Below, piece by piece: positions 7,359-16,000 of a DNA stretch of 21,865 bases. How positions within the stretch are numbered: position 1 is the first letter of the stretch; the number at the start of each line of letters is the position of its first letter. This DNA comes from an uncultured Lachnospiraceae bacterium. GTDB lineage: Bacteria; Bacillota; Clostridia; Lachnospirales; Lachnospiraceae. The stretch spans positions 1 through 21,865 of the forward strand of contig CAJUFL010000059.1 in assembly GCA_910585605.1 (NCBI GenBank), in the 5' to 3' direction. The position numbers and the translations under genes are program-made. Below the pieces are notes generated by a model that had not been told where the DNA came from, searched no databases, and was given only the letters and a program-made list of their open reading frames with translations.

Positions 7359-8753
7359 CTAATTTCCTCCTTTAACTATAACTGTGAGCAATTTATCATC
7401 ATTCCATACTGATTCAATCTTAACAGCACCACCTGGACCTATTAATAAGCTTTCTCTGGTGGTTGCTGTATATTCCACAATAGGGGTATCTGGCAGTTCC
7501 TTTGCAATATAACTTCGAACCTCAACCTTACTAATATTAGATGGATCTTTAAGTACATCATTTAAATGCTTCGCTAAGTATTCTCTTGAAGCCGGAGTGT
7601 CATGTATACCTATTTTACGTAATTCTGCTAACATGGATTTAGATCGTTGTATATTATGCTTAATTCCTGTAGCCTTTCCAAATAAATAGTCTAATTTATC
7701 TCCTAAATCTACTTTACTAACAACATCCGCTACATCATCTGCCTTGTCTGCCGCCTTCACCTTACTGTACTTTCCGGCAGCCGCCTTTCCGATTGCTATA
7801 TCCGCAACGACATAACTTACCATATAGGTAAGTCCTTCCTCCTCATAGGTGTCATTTGCACTCTGTGCCATGGCTTCTATCGTCTCCACCGGATGGCTGA
7901 TGGCTCTTACGATATTCCCAAAGTATTCCTCCGATTCCCCTAAAACCTCCTCCGTCCATTCCGGCGGGTCAGAGGACACCAGACATACGATTGCCGCCAC
8001 ATCTGCACTTACTCCGTAGTATATCATATTTCCAATGGAATAAAAACCCTTCAAAAGATCAAGTCCTGCCATTCCTGCACCCTTGATGATGCTCCATGCA
8101 AAGCTCACCGTGTCAATGGTATTCTGCTTAAAAAGCTCCCATGGGCTGGAATACCGGTACCGGACTTTCTCTGACTTACGCTTGTATTCATCATCCTTAT
8201 TCTCATAATTTGTTATGTCATGGTCATAATAACCCTGCAGCTTCCTGCGGCTTTCCTCTACTGTCTTCCGCATTTTGGGGAAGAGGCTCCCCCAGGCCTG
8301 CGTCTCTATCTTTTCATAATTGCGCTCCATCCTCCTTTTCTCTTCCTCTGTCTTCCCAATGCCGGAAGACGGGAACAGGCAGTGGCTGTCCTGCACATCC
8401 CGGATATCGTCAATCCCGTGCTTTACGGACTGCAGGTTCATATAGATATCATTTCTCCCCACCCGGGTCTTTCCCCTTTTGGGCTGGATGATGCCTGTCA
8501 TGTCCCGGATATACCCATGGATCAGGTCATACAGGGCGTCCACCTCCTCATAACAGTCATCCAGACGCTTCTTCGCCTTCTTATACCTTTTTTTCAGCCC
8601 GTCTATGGATTTGGCGGTATTCCCCGCTGATGCCGCACTGTCTGCCTTCCCCATTGCAGTCCTTAGTTTTTCCAGGGCGTTCCTCTGCTTCTTTAACTGC
8701 CGTTCCACAACGGCTAAGCAGTCATAGTCGATTCTGATGTCCCTCTTTGCCAT
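7359..8753 (-). CDS. T7SS polymorphic toxin, cassette copy with C-terminal toxin domain A
   Basis: 464 residues. Residues 1-110 are an LXG/WXG-like helical trafficking region (DYDCLAVVERQLKKQRNALE and onward). A charged spacer and a hydrophobic segment (~215-260, AGMAGLDLLKGFYSIGNMIY) follow, then a pre-toxin stretch ending VVADIAIGKAAAGKYSKVK. The first 336 residues are identical to the toxin at 10359-11834. The last ~128 residues differ: KLDYLFGKATGIKHNIQRSK, IGIHDTPASREYLAKHLNDV, then RESLLIGPGGAVKIESVW. The H, R and RESLL residues suggest a compact enzyme, possibly an RNase of the BECR type, but I cannot assign it. ATG 8753 has TAAGGAGG upstream. It is driven by its own promoter (8899-9020) and followed by its immunity candidate. 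Confidence 0.85.
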   Translation of the reverse strand: MAKRDIRIDYDCLAVVERQLKKQRNALEKLRTAMGKADSAASAGNTAKSIDGLKKRYKKAKKRLDDCYEEVDALYDLIHGYIRDMTGIIQPKRGKTRVGRNDIYMNLQSVKHGIDDIRDVQDSHCLFPSSGIGKTEEEKRRMERNYEKIETQAWGSLFPKMRKTVEESRRKLQGYYDHDITNYENKDDEYKRKSEKVRYRYSSPWELFKQNTIDTVSFAWSIIKGAGMAGLDLLKGFYSIGNMIYYGVSADVAAIVCLVSSDPPEWTEEVLGESEEYFGNIVRAISHPVETIEAMAQSANDTYEEEGLTYMVSYVVADIAIGKAAAGKYSKVKAADKADDVADVVSKVDLGDKLDYLFGKATGIKHNIQRSKSMLAELRKIGIHDTPASREYLAKHLNDVLKDPSNISKVEVRSYIAKELPDTPIVEYTATTRESLLIGPGGAVKIESVWNDDKLLTVIVKGGN

Positions 8754-8790
8754 TGCTTTCCTCCTTACTCAAATGTCAGTGCATGAAGCT
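7744..8790 (-). repeat. Direct repeat copy 1 (1,047 bp, toxin N-terminal module)
   Basis: This stretch matches 10825-11871 at a constant offset of 3,081 bp with no difference that I found. It covers codons 1-336 of the toxin, the ribosome binding site and the last codons of the upstream Lap-like gene. Identity ends abruptly within the AADK codons on one side and after GCATGAAGCT on the other. Such identity indicates recent duplication or ongoing gene conversion. Confidence 0.95.
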
Positions 8791-8827
8791 TGCCGGTCAC
8801 AGAATCATCTGTATAAACGAATGCCTT
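8765..8827 (-). pseudogene. 3' remnant of a Lap-like small gene
   Basis: Twenty codons ending TGKLHALTFE and TAA precede the toxin at 7359-8753. The last residues equal the end of the complete small gene at 11846-12052 (RELHALTFE). The upstream codons (FVYTDDSV) only loosely resemble that gene (DTVNSV), and an in-frame TGA at 8828-8830 closes the frame with no start codon. So the duplicated toxin has lost its own small partner, and any partner function must come from the copy in the main operon. Confidence 0.7.
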
Positions 8828-8898
8828 TCAGTATTTCCCACTTATACCAGCTCCACACCCAGACTGCTTCCTATGTTCCACATCATAAACTGATATAA

Positions 8899-9020
8899 AT
8901 GATATCAGATTTATAGTGTACAGGTAACCCGACACAATTCCTGTCAACGTAATATATAGTTTCCAAATCAGCAAAAAAGTACGGTTTTTCAAGGAGAAAA
9001 TTATTTAAAAATATTTTTAA
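8899..9020 (-). promoter_or_regulatory. Promoter and upstream control region of the second toxin unit
   Basis: On the minus strand TTACCT (8927 to 8922) and TATCAT (8904 to 8899) are separated by 17 bp, a sigma-A-like pair. The ~99 bp from the -35 box upstream aligns without gaps to the esaA promoter region (about 73 identical of 99). The best-conserved block is TTGAAAAAC followed by GTACTTTT near 8976-8997. A TTAC core occurs at the -35 box and again 25 bp upstream, as in the esaA promoter. Conservation across two units suggests that the same activator or repressor binds both. Confidence 0.7.
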
Positions 9021-9078
9021 TCTGATATTTATGACTGATATTTTCTAATGCATGAATTTATAACTTTCCGCTATTACC

Positions 9079-9130
9079 AAAAAAATGGCAGGGTATCATC
9101 TGTTTCTTCATCCAGACAATTTCCCTGCCA
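9079..9130 (-). terminator. Intrinsic terminator of the T7SS operon
   Basis: On the minus strand TGGCAGGG (9130-9123) pairs perfectly with CCCTGCCA (9093-9086). A weaker inner pairing (GTCTG with CAGAT) lies within the loop. A run of seven T (9085-9079) follows. It lies between the last gene of the long T7SS unit (9384-9728) and the promoter of the second toxin unit. Confidence 0.85.
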
Positions 9131-9383
9131 CTGCTTTTAATTCCTATTTAGATTTCATGATTCCCTGTTTTGAAAAACAACCATCAAAACTGTTCCTTCC
9201 AAATCTCCCCCCTACAACTGATAAATTTTTATTAAAAAATAATCAAAATATCGGGAATCATTCTGTTTGATGTCTTTATGACTTATAATTTTTATGCTTG
9301 TTTCCATTCTTAATATCTCATACTCTGTCATTTTCTTTATTACCCGGCTTTCCACACTTAGTATATAGCAAAATATGTACCTA
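9131..9383. other. AT-rich spacer after the last T7SS-operon gene
   Basis: About 250 bases between the stop codon of the 114-residue gene and the terminator. A minus-strand open frame (9212-9394, 60 codons) begins at TTG inside the previous gene, without a usable ribosome binding site. Its composition is biased, so I read it as non-coding or as a remnant of a lost immunity gene. Confidence 0.4.
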
Positions 9384-9728
9384 TTATCCTTCAAACCTCA
9401 CATCGATCGCTGAATCATATAATGGACATTCGTACTCTAACATAATATCAATGATTTTATTCATATTGTATTCTGACACTGAATAACAGTCAAACCTCAC
9501 GAATTGCTCTGTAATCATTATTTCAAAAGTCTCATCGCCACTTTCAAAATACACATTATCATTATTTAACCAACCACTAAATGCTTGTTTTATATCAGAC
9601 AATATTTTATCCGTTGGCAAATTTCCTATTCCTTTTACAATCTTTCCATCTGACAATAAAGAATATATCTCTTTATTCTCTAATTCCAAACTTTCTGTAT
9701 TCCTCCAAAAGCTTAAATCCCGTGCCAT
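9384..9728 (-). CDS. Small acidic immunity-type protein of unknown family
   Basis: A 114-residue cytoplasmic protein starting MARDLSFWRNTE. It contains LSDGKIVKGIGNLPTDKIL, ITEQFVRFDCYSV and IIDIMLEYECPLYD. This pattern, with SFW near the start, FVRFDCY in the middle and CPLYD near the end, is one I associate with small uncharacterised proteins of toxin-immunity loci, but I cannot name a domain. ATG 9728 is clearly chosen: GGGAGG lies 9 bases upstream. That start is inside the upstream gene, overlapping its last 56 bases in another frame. It is the last gene of the long T7SS unit and may be an orphan immunity gene kept after loss of its toxin. Confidence 0.75.
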   Translation of the reverse strand: MARDLSFWRNTESLELENKEIYSLLSDGKIVKGIGNLPTDKILSDIKQAFSGWLNNDNVYFESGDETFEIMITEQFVRFDCYSVSEYNMNKIIDIMLEYECPLYDSAIDVRFEG

Positions 9729-10362
9729 GTTCAAACGCCTCCCTTAATCTTTCTATACGCGGTACACACTCTGAAAACACAACACACGCTGTATCTTCCA
9801 GTTTATCTTTATAATATCCTATTATTTTATCTACACATCCGTCATTGTATATAAGTGATAATGCAATCTTGTTCCATGCTTCGTTATTACATAAAACCAT
9901 GTTCCAACGCACTTCTGTATTTTTGTCAAAGAGTTCCGTTCTAAACTTATCATATGTATTGCATTTCTCCCAAAAAGAATATGCAAATTTTTTTATACTC
10001 TTTATGATTACATCAGCTAATGGTTCAACATCCGTATCTCCATTTATATAAAAATTTATATATTCTTTCTCATTGAACACATTACATAGAGTACTTGTAC
10101 CTGTGCTCCAAACTTTATCATATTTTTTTCCTTGTATATATGAAATACATTTCTCAATGTTATCATATGTAAAGCTATAGTTAGCCATTATATTAACTTC
10201 ATCTTTACTCCTTGTTTTGTATTCAAGCAATGTAATGTCCTGTACACATTCATCTACCAATCGGATAAATTGATTTTTCTTTTTTTTCTTAAATCCATCT
10301 TTACTCAATCTATCCAAGACCATCAATTCCAACTCTGTTACACTTTCTTTTGCCGTTTTCAT
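9673..10362 (-). CDS. Putative immunity protein for the PD-(D/E)XK toxin
   Basis: 229 residues, cytoplasmic, no membrane segment. The N-terminal half (LDRLSKDGFKKKKKNQFIRL, then ITLLEYKTRSKDEVNIMANY) loosely resembles DUF4304-type proteins, where a lysine-rich Gly-Phe segment precedes beta strands. This resemblance is weak and from memory. Its ATG overlaps the toxin stop codon (ATGA, 10359-10362), so the two are translationally coupled, the strongest sign of an immunity role. The 3' end overlaps the next gene by 56 bp. It is much more AT-rich than the shared toxin N-terminus, consistent with acquisition as a tail-plus-immunity unit. Confidence 0.75.
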   Translation of the reverse strand: MKTAKESVTELELMVLDRLSKDGFKKKKKNQFIRLVDECVQDITLLEYKTRSKDEVNIMANYSFTYDNIEKCISYIQGKKYDKVWSTGTSTLCNVFNEKEYINFYINGDTDVEPLADVIIKSIKKFAYSFWEKCNTYDKFRTELFDKNTEVRWNMVLCNNEAWNKIALSLIYNDGCVDKIIGYYKDKLEDTACVVFSECVPRIERLREAFEHGTGFKLLEEYRKFGIRE

Positions 10363-11834
10363 TTTTTTACCTCTTTTAAAATTTTTCCTTCACCATCTAC
10401 ATGATATACTTCCACCCTTGATATATTTTTGACCTTTGCATCCTTTGCTTTTTTTCCTACTGTATCGAATCCCCCTGCTGCATTTAACTCATCATCAATA
10501 GCCTTTTGCTGTTTCGTTCTCTTTGCATTTCCACTTTTCACCTCAATACCAACATATTTTCCATCTGCATCCTTAACGACCAAATCATATTTTCTTAGCT
10601 TGCCATCAGAAGACCTCACACTAATTTCTTTACCATTAATCTCATAACCCTTATCCTTAAAGTACTGTTCAATCTTTTTAACTCCTGGTGTTCCTGGTAC
10701 AACTCCCGAATTTCCTGCGAAATGCCCCTTTGCATCACGAATACTTCCATCACTATATCGCTTATAACCTAATTTCGCAAGTTCTTTATCTGTCATCTCT
10801 GACAACTTTTTTACATCAGCAGTTTTGTCTGCCGCCTTCACCTTACTGTACTTTCCGGCAGCCGCCTTTCCGATTGCTATATCCGCAACGACATAACTTA
10901 CCATATAGGTAAGTCCTTCCTCCTCATAGGTGTCATTTGCACTCTGTGCCATGGCTTCTATCGTCTCCACCGGATGGCTGATGGCTCTTACGATATTCCC
11001 AAAGTATTCCTCCGATTCCCCTAAAACCTCCTCCGTCCATTCCGGCGGGTCAGAGGACACCAGACATACGATTGCCGCCACATCTGCACTTACTCCGTAG
11101 TATATCATATTTCCAATGGAATAAAAACCCTTCAAAAGATCAAGTCCTGCCATTCCTGCACCCTTGATGATGCTCCATGCAAAGCTCACCGTGTCAATGG
11201 TATTCTGCTTAAAAAGCTCCCATGGGCTGGAATACCGGTACCGGACTTTCTCTGACTTACGCTTGTATTCATCATCCTTATTCTCATAATTTGTTATGTC
11301 ATGGTCATAATAACCCTGCAGCTTCCTGCGGCTTTCCTCTACTGTCTTCCGCATTTTGGGGAAGAGGCTCCCCCAGGCCTGCGTCTCTATCTTTTCATAA
11401 TTGCGCTCCATCCTCCTTTTCTCTTCCTCTGTCTTCCCAATGCCGGAAGACGGGAACAGGCAGTGGCTGTCCTGCACATCCCGGATATCGTCAATCCCGT
11501 GCTTTACGGACTGCAGGTTCATATAGATATCATTTCTCCCCACCCGGGTCTTTCCCCTTTTGGGCTGGATGATGCCTGTCATGTCCCGGATATACCCATG
11601 GATCAGGTCATACAGGGCGTCCACCTCCTCATAACAGTCATCCAGACGCTTCTTCGCCTTCTTATACCTTTTTTTCAGCCCGTCTATGGATTTGGCGGTA
11701 TTCCCCGCTGATGCCGCACTGTCTGCCTTCCCCATTGCAGTCCTTAGTTTTTCCAGGGCGTTCCTCTGCTTCTTTAACTGCCGTTCCACAACGGCTAAGC
11801 AGTCATAGTCGATTCTGATGTCCCTCTTTGCCAT
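10359..11834 (-). CDS. T7SS polymorphic toxin with PD-(D/E)XK-like nuclease tail
   Basis: 491 residues. The first 336 are identical to the toxin at 7359-8753: helical LXG/WXG-like trafficking region, hydrophobic segment, pre-toxin. The unique tail (337-491) begins TADVKKLSEMTDKELAKLGY and carries RKYDLVVKDADGKYVGIEVK. This gives D417, E431 and K433, the D-x13-E-x-K arrangement of the restriction endonuclease fold. The downstream helix (KRTKQQKAIDDEL) also fits that fold, so a DNase is most likely. ATG 11834 has TAAGGAGG ten bases upstream. Two small Lap-like genes precede it and its immunity gene overlaps its stop. This is the primary toxin of the T7SS operon. Confidence 0.9.
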   Translation of the reverse strand: MAKRDIRIDYDCLAVVERQLKKQRNALEKLRTAMGKADSAASAGNTAKSIDGLKKRYKKAKKRLDDCYEEVDALYDLIHGYIRDMTGIIQPKRGKTRVGRNDIYMNLQSVKHGIDDIRDVQDSHCLFPSSGIGKTEEEKRRMERNYEKIETQAWGSLFPKMRKTVEESRRKLQGYYDHDITNYENKDDEYKRKSEKVRYRYSSPWELFKQNTIDTVSFAWSIIKGAGMAGLDLLKGFYSIGNMIYYGVSADVAAIVCLVSSDPPEWTEEVLGESEEYFGNIVRAISHPVETIEAMAQSANDTYEEEGLTYMVSYVVADIAIGKAAAGKYSKVKAADKTADVKKLSEMTDKELAKLGYKRYSDGSIRDAKGHFAGNSGVVPGTPGVKKIEQYFKDKGYEINGKEISVRSSDGKLRKYDLVVKDADGKYVGIEVKSGNAKRTKQQKAIDDELNAAGGFDTVGKKAKDAKVKNISRVEVYHVDGEGKILKEVKK

Positions 11835-11871
11835 TGCTTTCCTCCTTACTCAAATGTCAGTGCATGAAGCT
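10825..11871 (-). repeat. Direct repeat copy 2 (1,047 bp, toxin N-terminal module)
   Basis: Partner of 7744-8790 (offset 3,081 bp). This copy is probably ancestral, because here the upstream Lap-like gene is complete and continuous with the T7SS operon, whereas in copy 1 only the last 20 codons of that gene remain. Confidence 0.95.
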
Positions 11872-12052
11872 CCCTGATTACAGAATTAACCGTATCTTCA
11901 ATATTCATAATCTCTTTTTCGATATCATCCCGAATTTTTACATTCTCCAGATCCATGTCTTCAAAGTTCTTTCGCACCTTATCCCTTGCATGCTCTAAAG
12001 TTGCAACATATTTTGCTATAGCCTTTTGTGACTTTTCTTTTGATAACATCAT
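11846..12052 (-). CDS. Small helical T7SS toxin partner (Lap2-like)
   Basis: 68 residues, highly charged and almost entirely helical (KAIAKYVATLEHARDKVRKN, then IEKEIMNIEDTVNSVIRELH). It overlaps the stop of the previous small gene through ATGA (12049-12052) and has GGAGGGG eight bases upstream. Its stop is 11 bp before the toxin. LXG toxins of T7SSb loci are typically preceded by two small WXG100-like helical proteins that bind the trafficking domain and are needed for export; position, size and composition match. Assignment is from context, not from a recognised signature. Confidence 0.7.
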   Translation of the reverse strand: MMLSKEKSQKAIAKYVATLEHARDKVRKNFEDMDLENVKIRDDIEKEIMNIEDTVNSVIRELHALTFE

Positions 12053-12354
12053 GACTTTTTCCCCTCCTTTATCTTTTGGGTAACCGCCTGATCAACAGCC
12101 TCCATTCCTTCACAAACTATCTGTATATCATCTTTATACCGCTTTACCGCTTCCAGTGCTTTTTTTGCCTTATTGTCTTTAAATGCCCGGAGCACTTTTT
12201 CCAAAGACACCATAAAGTCTGAATTATTCCCCTCTATACTACTCATGACAGATCCCACAAATTTTTTATAACAGGGTTCAAACTCTGCTATTGCCAAATC
12301 CATATCCCCTATCGCTTTTTGTAATGCAGTAAAATCAATCTCCTTCTTCGCCAT
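12049..12354 (-). CDS. Small helical T7SS toxin partner (Lap1-like, WXG100-sized)
   Basis: 101 residues, helical hairpin composition: EIDFTALQKAIGDMDLAIAE, then FKDNKAKKALEAVKRYKDDI and a lysine-rich end. WXG100-like size, but no Trp-x-Gly turn; the middle reads VGSVMSSIEGNNSD. ATG 12354 is chosen since GGGGG lies nine bases upstream; a longer frame to 12429 would extend far into the upstream gene. It overlaps the DUF4176-like gene by 20 bp. Predicted role: a partner that binds the toxin's helical N-terminus for delivery to EssC. Confidence 0.7.
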   Translation of the reverse strand: MAKKEIDFTALQKAIGDMDLAIAEFEPCYKKFVGSVMSSIEGNNSDFMVSLEKVLRAFKDNKAKKALEAVKRYKDDIQIVCEGMEAVDQAVTQKIKEGKKS

Positions 12355-13018
12355 TTTTTCCAACCCCCAGTTCTTCCCTATATCTTTCTGCCTGCTCCCT
12401 TTGAAGAAATCCAAACGATACTGCATCATGGTCTAAAAGCAGCTCCTTTTTCATCAACAGAACATATGCATCCTCCATCTCGTCCCTGTACCCATCCTGT
12501 ACAACAGAATCAACCAATGCACTGGTAAAATGAAGAAACCTGCCATATCCAAGTGTTCCTACCGGATATATGACTCCTACATAAGGAAAATATGTCTGCT
12601 TATCCTTTGTTGCTGTGAACCGTTCTACAATCACAGCCTTTACCTTCCTGTCTGGGGATTGCAGTTTTAGGGAACGGATAAAATCCTCCTTCAACTCTAC
12701 AACCGTCCCAAGGGGATACACCGGCTCAAAAATATCAATAATTTTCCCCAGCAGTTCCCGCATATCTTCACTATTAAGCATTATTTTCTCAGTTCCCAAA
12801 TCCAGATGGCATTGGGAATCCATATAAAAATTCCACTGTTTTTCCTCTATTTCTGCTTTTTCATTTCCTCCATTCATACAGAGAAAACAATCATAACAAA
12901 AAGTTATCAGTTTTTTACTCTCCGTACACAACCGCAAAAACATTACCTTCTGTTCCTGATTTAAATACTCCACATCCTCTAAATAATCTGAAAATATTCT
13001 CAACAACTCCTCTTGCAT
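12335..13018 (-). CDS. DUF4176-like T7SS accessory protein
   Basis: A 227-residue soluble protein. The C-terminal half (~95-205) resembles DUF4176, a domain regularly found in Firmicutes T7SS loci: VYPLGTVVELKEDFIRSL, AVIVERF, YFPYVGVIYPVGTLGYGR, then VVQDGYRDEMEDAYVLL. The N-terminal half is helical with a cysteine cluster (TFCYDCFLCMNGG). ATG 13018 is preferred over GTG 13027, because AAGGAG ends ten bases before 13018 and almost touches 13027. It lies 16 bp after essC and overlaps the next gene. Function is not established for the family; an assembly or chaperone role is inferred from position. Confidence 0.75.
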   Translation of the reverse strand: MQEELLRIFSDYLEDVEYLNQEQKVMFLRLCTESKKLITFCYDCFLCMNGGNEKAEIEEKQWNFYMDSQCHLDLGTEKIMLNSEDMRELLGKIIDIFEPVYPLGTVVELKEDFIRSLKLQSPDRKVKAVIVERFTATKDKQTYFPYVGVIYPVGTLGYGRFLHFTSALVDSVVQDGYRDEMEDAYVLLMKKELLLDHDAVSFGFLQREQAERYREELGVGKNGEEGD

Positions 13019-13034
13019 CTTCAGCACACTCCTT

Positions 13035-16000
13035 TTATATTAATGGTATCTTGACTTTAGTTAATTTTCCTTTCGCCGTCACATATCCAAGACTTACATC
13101 GGAATTTGAATCACGCATATATGGAACATCAAATACACTTTGCTCACTCGGGTTACCTAGTATAACACCATACATAGCTTCCTTAATATATTGTGTAACA
13201 GGGTCATATCCCCGCAGATGTCCGCTTCCAGCTGTTGTAATCAAGGTAATTCCGCACTGATCCAGCATGGTCATAACAGATTGTACTTGTTCTGTCTCAT
13301 AGTCCTCCATATATTCTGCAAAATCATCCCATTCCTCTACTAGCACAACCACATTAGGCTGCTGTTCATAATACATCTTTGGTATGAGTTCCGGATTGGT
13401 TTCCCTCTCTTTTTCATATCCATTTTTCCGTTCTTCCATTACCCTTGCAAGAAGCTCTCCCAGTCCTATGATGCTTTCTTTCTCACAACTAATATAAGTT
13501 ATGTTTTCCTGAGACTGGCAGGCAATCAGTTCCGAAGCCTTAGAATCAATCAGGTAAATTGATATAGACGAATCAATAGCAGCAAGCAGCACTTTTAACA
13601 AATTGGTTTTTCCACTCTGCGAGGTTCCTATCAGTATTTGCCGGTGCTGGTTCAAATCCAGATACTGTACCTCCACATTTTCTGCATCCAAACCAATCGG
13701 AATCATATTCGCCGAGACACTTTCACAATAAGTCCACAAATTATTCAGTGTCAATTCGTCCGGCAGCATAGGAATTGCTTTAGGCCTTTTTCCGGTATAT
13801 ACCTGATCAATTTCTTCAACATAACATTTAACCTGCTCCATATAATCTAACAGGTTCCCTGCATCTGCCACCGTATAAAGCTGTATCTGATTTACATTTT
13901 CCAGTTTCACAAATCCTCTGCCCTTTATCTCTCCAAGAGCATATGGTGGTCTTCCCACAACTGCCTGTATATCAGATTCATCATACATGAACAATGCCAG
14001 TTTATTTTTAAAATTATTCTGTACGGTATAACGTACAGCACTTGTTCTTGTGGCTGTAATCACTGTGTAGATTCCGATACCGACACCATCTCTGGTAAAT
14101 TGCGTCAATACCGTCTCCATGTCATTTTCCATTTCCCGTATAACATCATAATTATCAATAAATAATATAATTGCGGGAAGTCTTTCCTCTGCAACCTGGT
14201 TATACATTGCAAAATTCATTGCACTTGCTTTTGCAAAGCTCCGCTTTCGGCGTTTGATCTCCTCCTGCATCAGATTCAAAAACTTATCAATCTTTTCCAT
14301 TTCATCCAGACTCATATAGTCAGCAGTATGCGGCAGGTTCTTAAAAGAAATCAATCCTGAATTACCAAAATCCATAATATAAAAATGCAGCTGACTGGCA
14401 GGATTCTTCAGTGCAAGCTCCAGCATAATCGATGATAGGGTAAAAGTTTTACCAAATCCGGACGAACCATAAATAGAAAGATTTCCATCCTCCGGGATGT
14501 CCATCCGGTATTCTATCTGCTTTTGCTGTTCTGGAATATCTACCATACCCAAATGTACCGTCAAATCCGTCTCTTCCTGCCCTTTTCTATCCTGAATCCT
14601 CTCTTTTTGTATATAGGGATTCACGATCAGCCGCTTCAATGACGGAAGCCATGGGCTTTTCACCCTTGGAAGATTTTCTTTTGCAAACATATCATGGATA
14701 TGAGATACAACTACATCCAGCTGTGTGGCTTTTATCTGGTTCCCATCCTCCTGTTTACTGAGATCCTGATTAATCAATTCTCCCTGGCCTAAATCATTTA
14801 CAAGGTATACTCTCTCATCTACCATTTCCCCCTCGTCATTTACAGAGTAAGCTGCTCCACTCCATGCAGACTGAAACAGTTCATAAATTTCATTATTACC
14901 AACCTGAAGATATGCCCGTCCCGCCTGCGTAATAAATGCTGCATCCGGTGTTTTTATAATCTCTTTGCTGTCTCCCTCATTCTGCACCTTTAAAGCCAGC
15001 TTAAATTTAGAATTTGTCCAAATCTGGTCATCTACTACACCTGTCGGCTTCTGGGTAGCAAGGATTAAATGAATCCCTAAGCTTCGTCCAATTCTCGCCG
15101 CTGAAATCAGTTCTGACATAAAATCAGGCTGCTCTTTCTTCAGCTCTGCAAATTCATCACTGATCAGAAAGAGATGCGGGAGAGGCTCTTTGGCTTTCCC
15201 AAGCTTAAACAGCTTATTATATGCATTAATATGATTTACCTCATATTGACTAAATATCTGCTGGCGTCTTGCAAGCTCACTTTTAATGGATGCCATCGCA
15301 CGCATACTCTCACTTCCATCCAGATTTGTAATAGTTCCCAATAGATGAGGTAAATCTTTAAAGAGATTCGCCATACCTCCGCCTTTATAATCAATTAACA
15401 AAAAACCGACCTCATAAGGATGAAAATTTACTGCCAGAGATAATATGTAGGATTGCACGATTTCTGATTTACCGGAACCTGTTGTTCCCGCCACTAGACC
15501 ATGTGGACCGTGTGCCTTTTCATGTAAATTCAAGCTGACATAGTCATCCTTTGCACGAACACCTAACGGAACTGCCAAGGATTTATGTGATTCATTTTTT
15601 TGCCACCGCTCTCTTACATGCAAATCCTCCGGCCGCTCAACCTGATACATCTCAAAAAATGTGATACTTTCCGGAATATGGGAAACTACCCCCTGTTCAT
15701 GTTTTAATATGCCGGTATTCCTTGCCAATTTTTCCAAATCTACATTGCCAACATGATTTAATGTAAGCTGTTTTCCTACCAGCTCTTTTTCATTTAACAA
15801 AAGCGTTCCCTCAGCAGAATTATCTATAGAAAACACCGTACCAATATACTCCGGCAAATCTGCCTGAAAATAACTTGTATAGATAATAGAAAATCCCAAC
15901 GCTTTTCCGTCTTTGTCCAGGTATTCCATAATAGAATGGTCCATAATCAATTTAGGCTCATCAATAATAAAAATATAATGCGGCAGAAATTTACTTTCTT

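Noticed and set aside
8141..8630. Long plus-strand open frames inside the toxin N-terminal module (also at 11222-11711)
   Set aside because: They are antisense to the conserved toxin, occur in both repeat copies because the DNA is identical, and lack ribosome binding sites or recognisable protein features.
9212..9394. Minus-strand 60-codon open frame after the 114-residue gene
   Set aside because: It would begin with TTG without usable ribosome binding spacing inside the previous gene, and the translation is low-complexity; at most it is a remnant.
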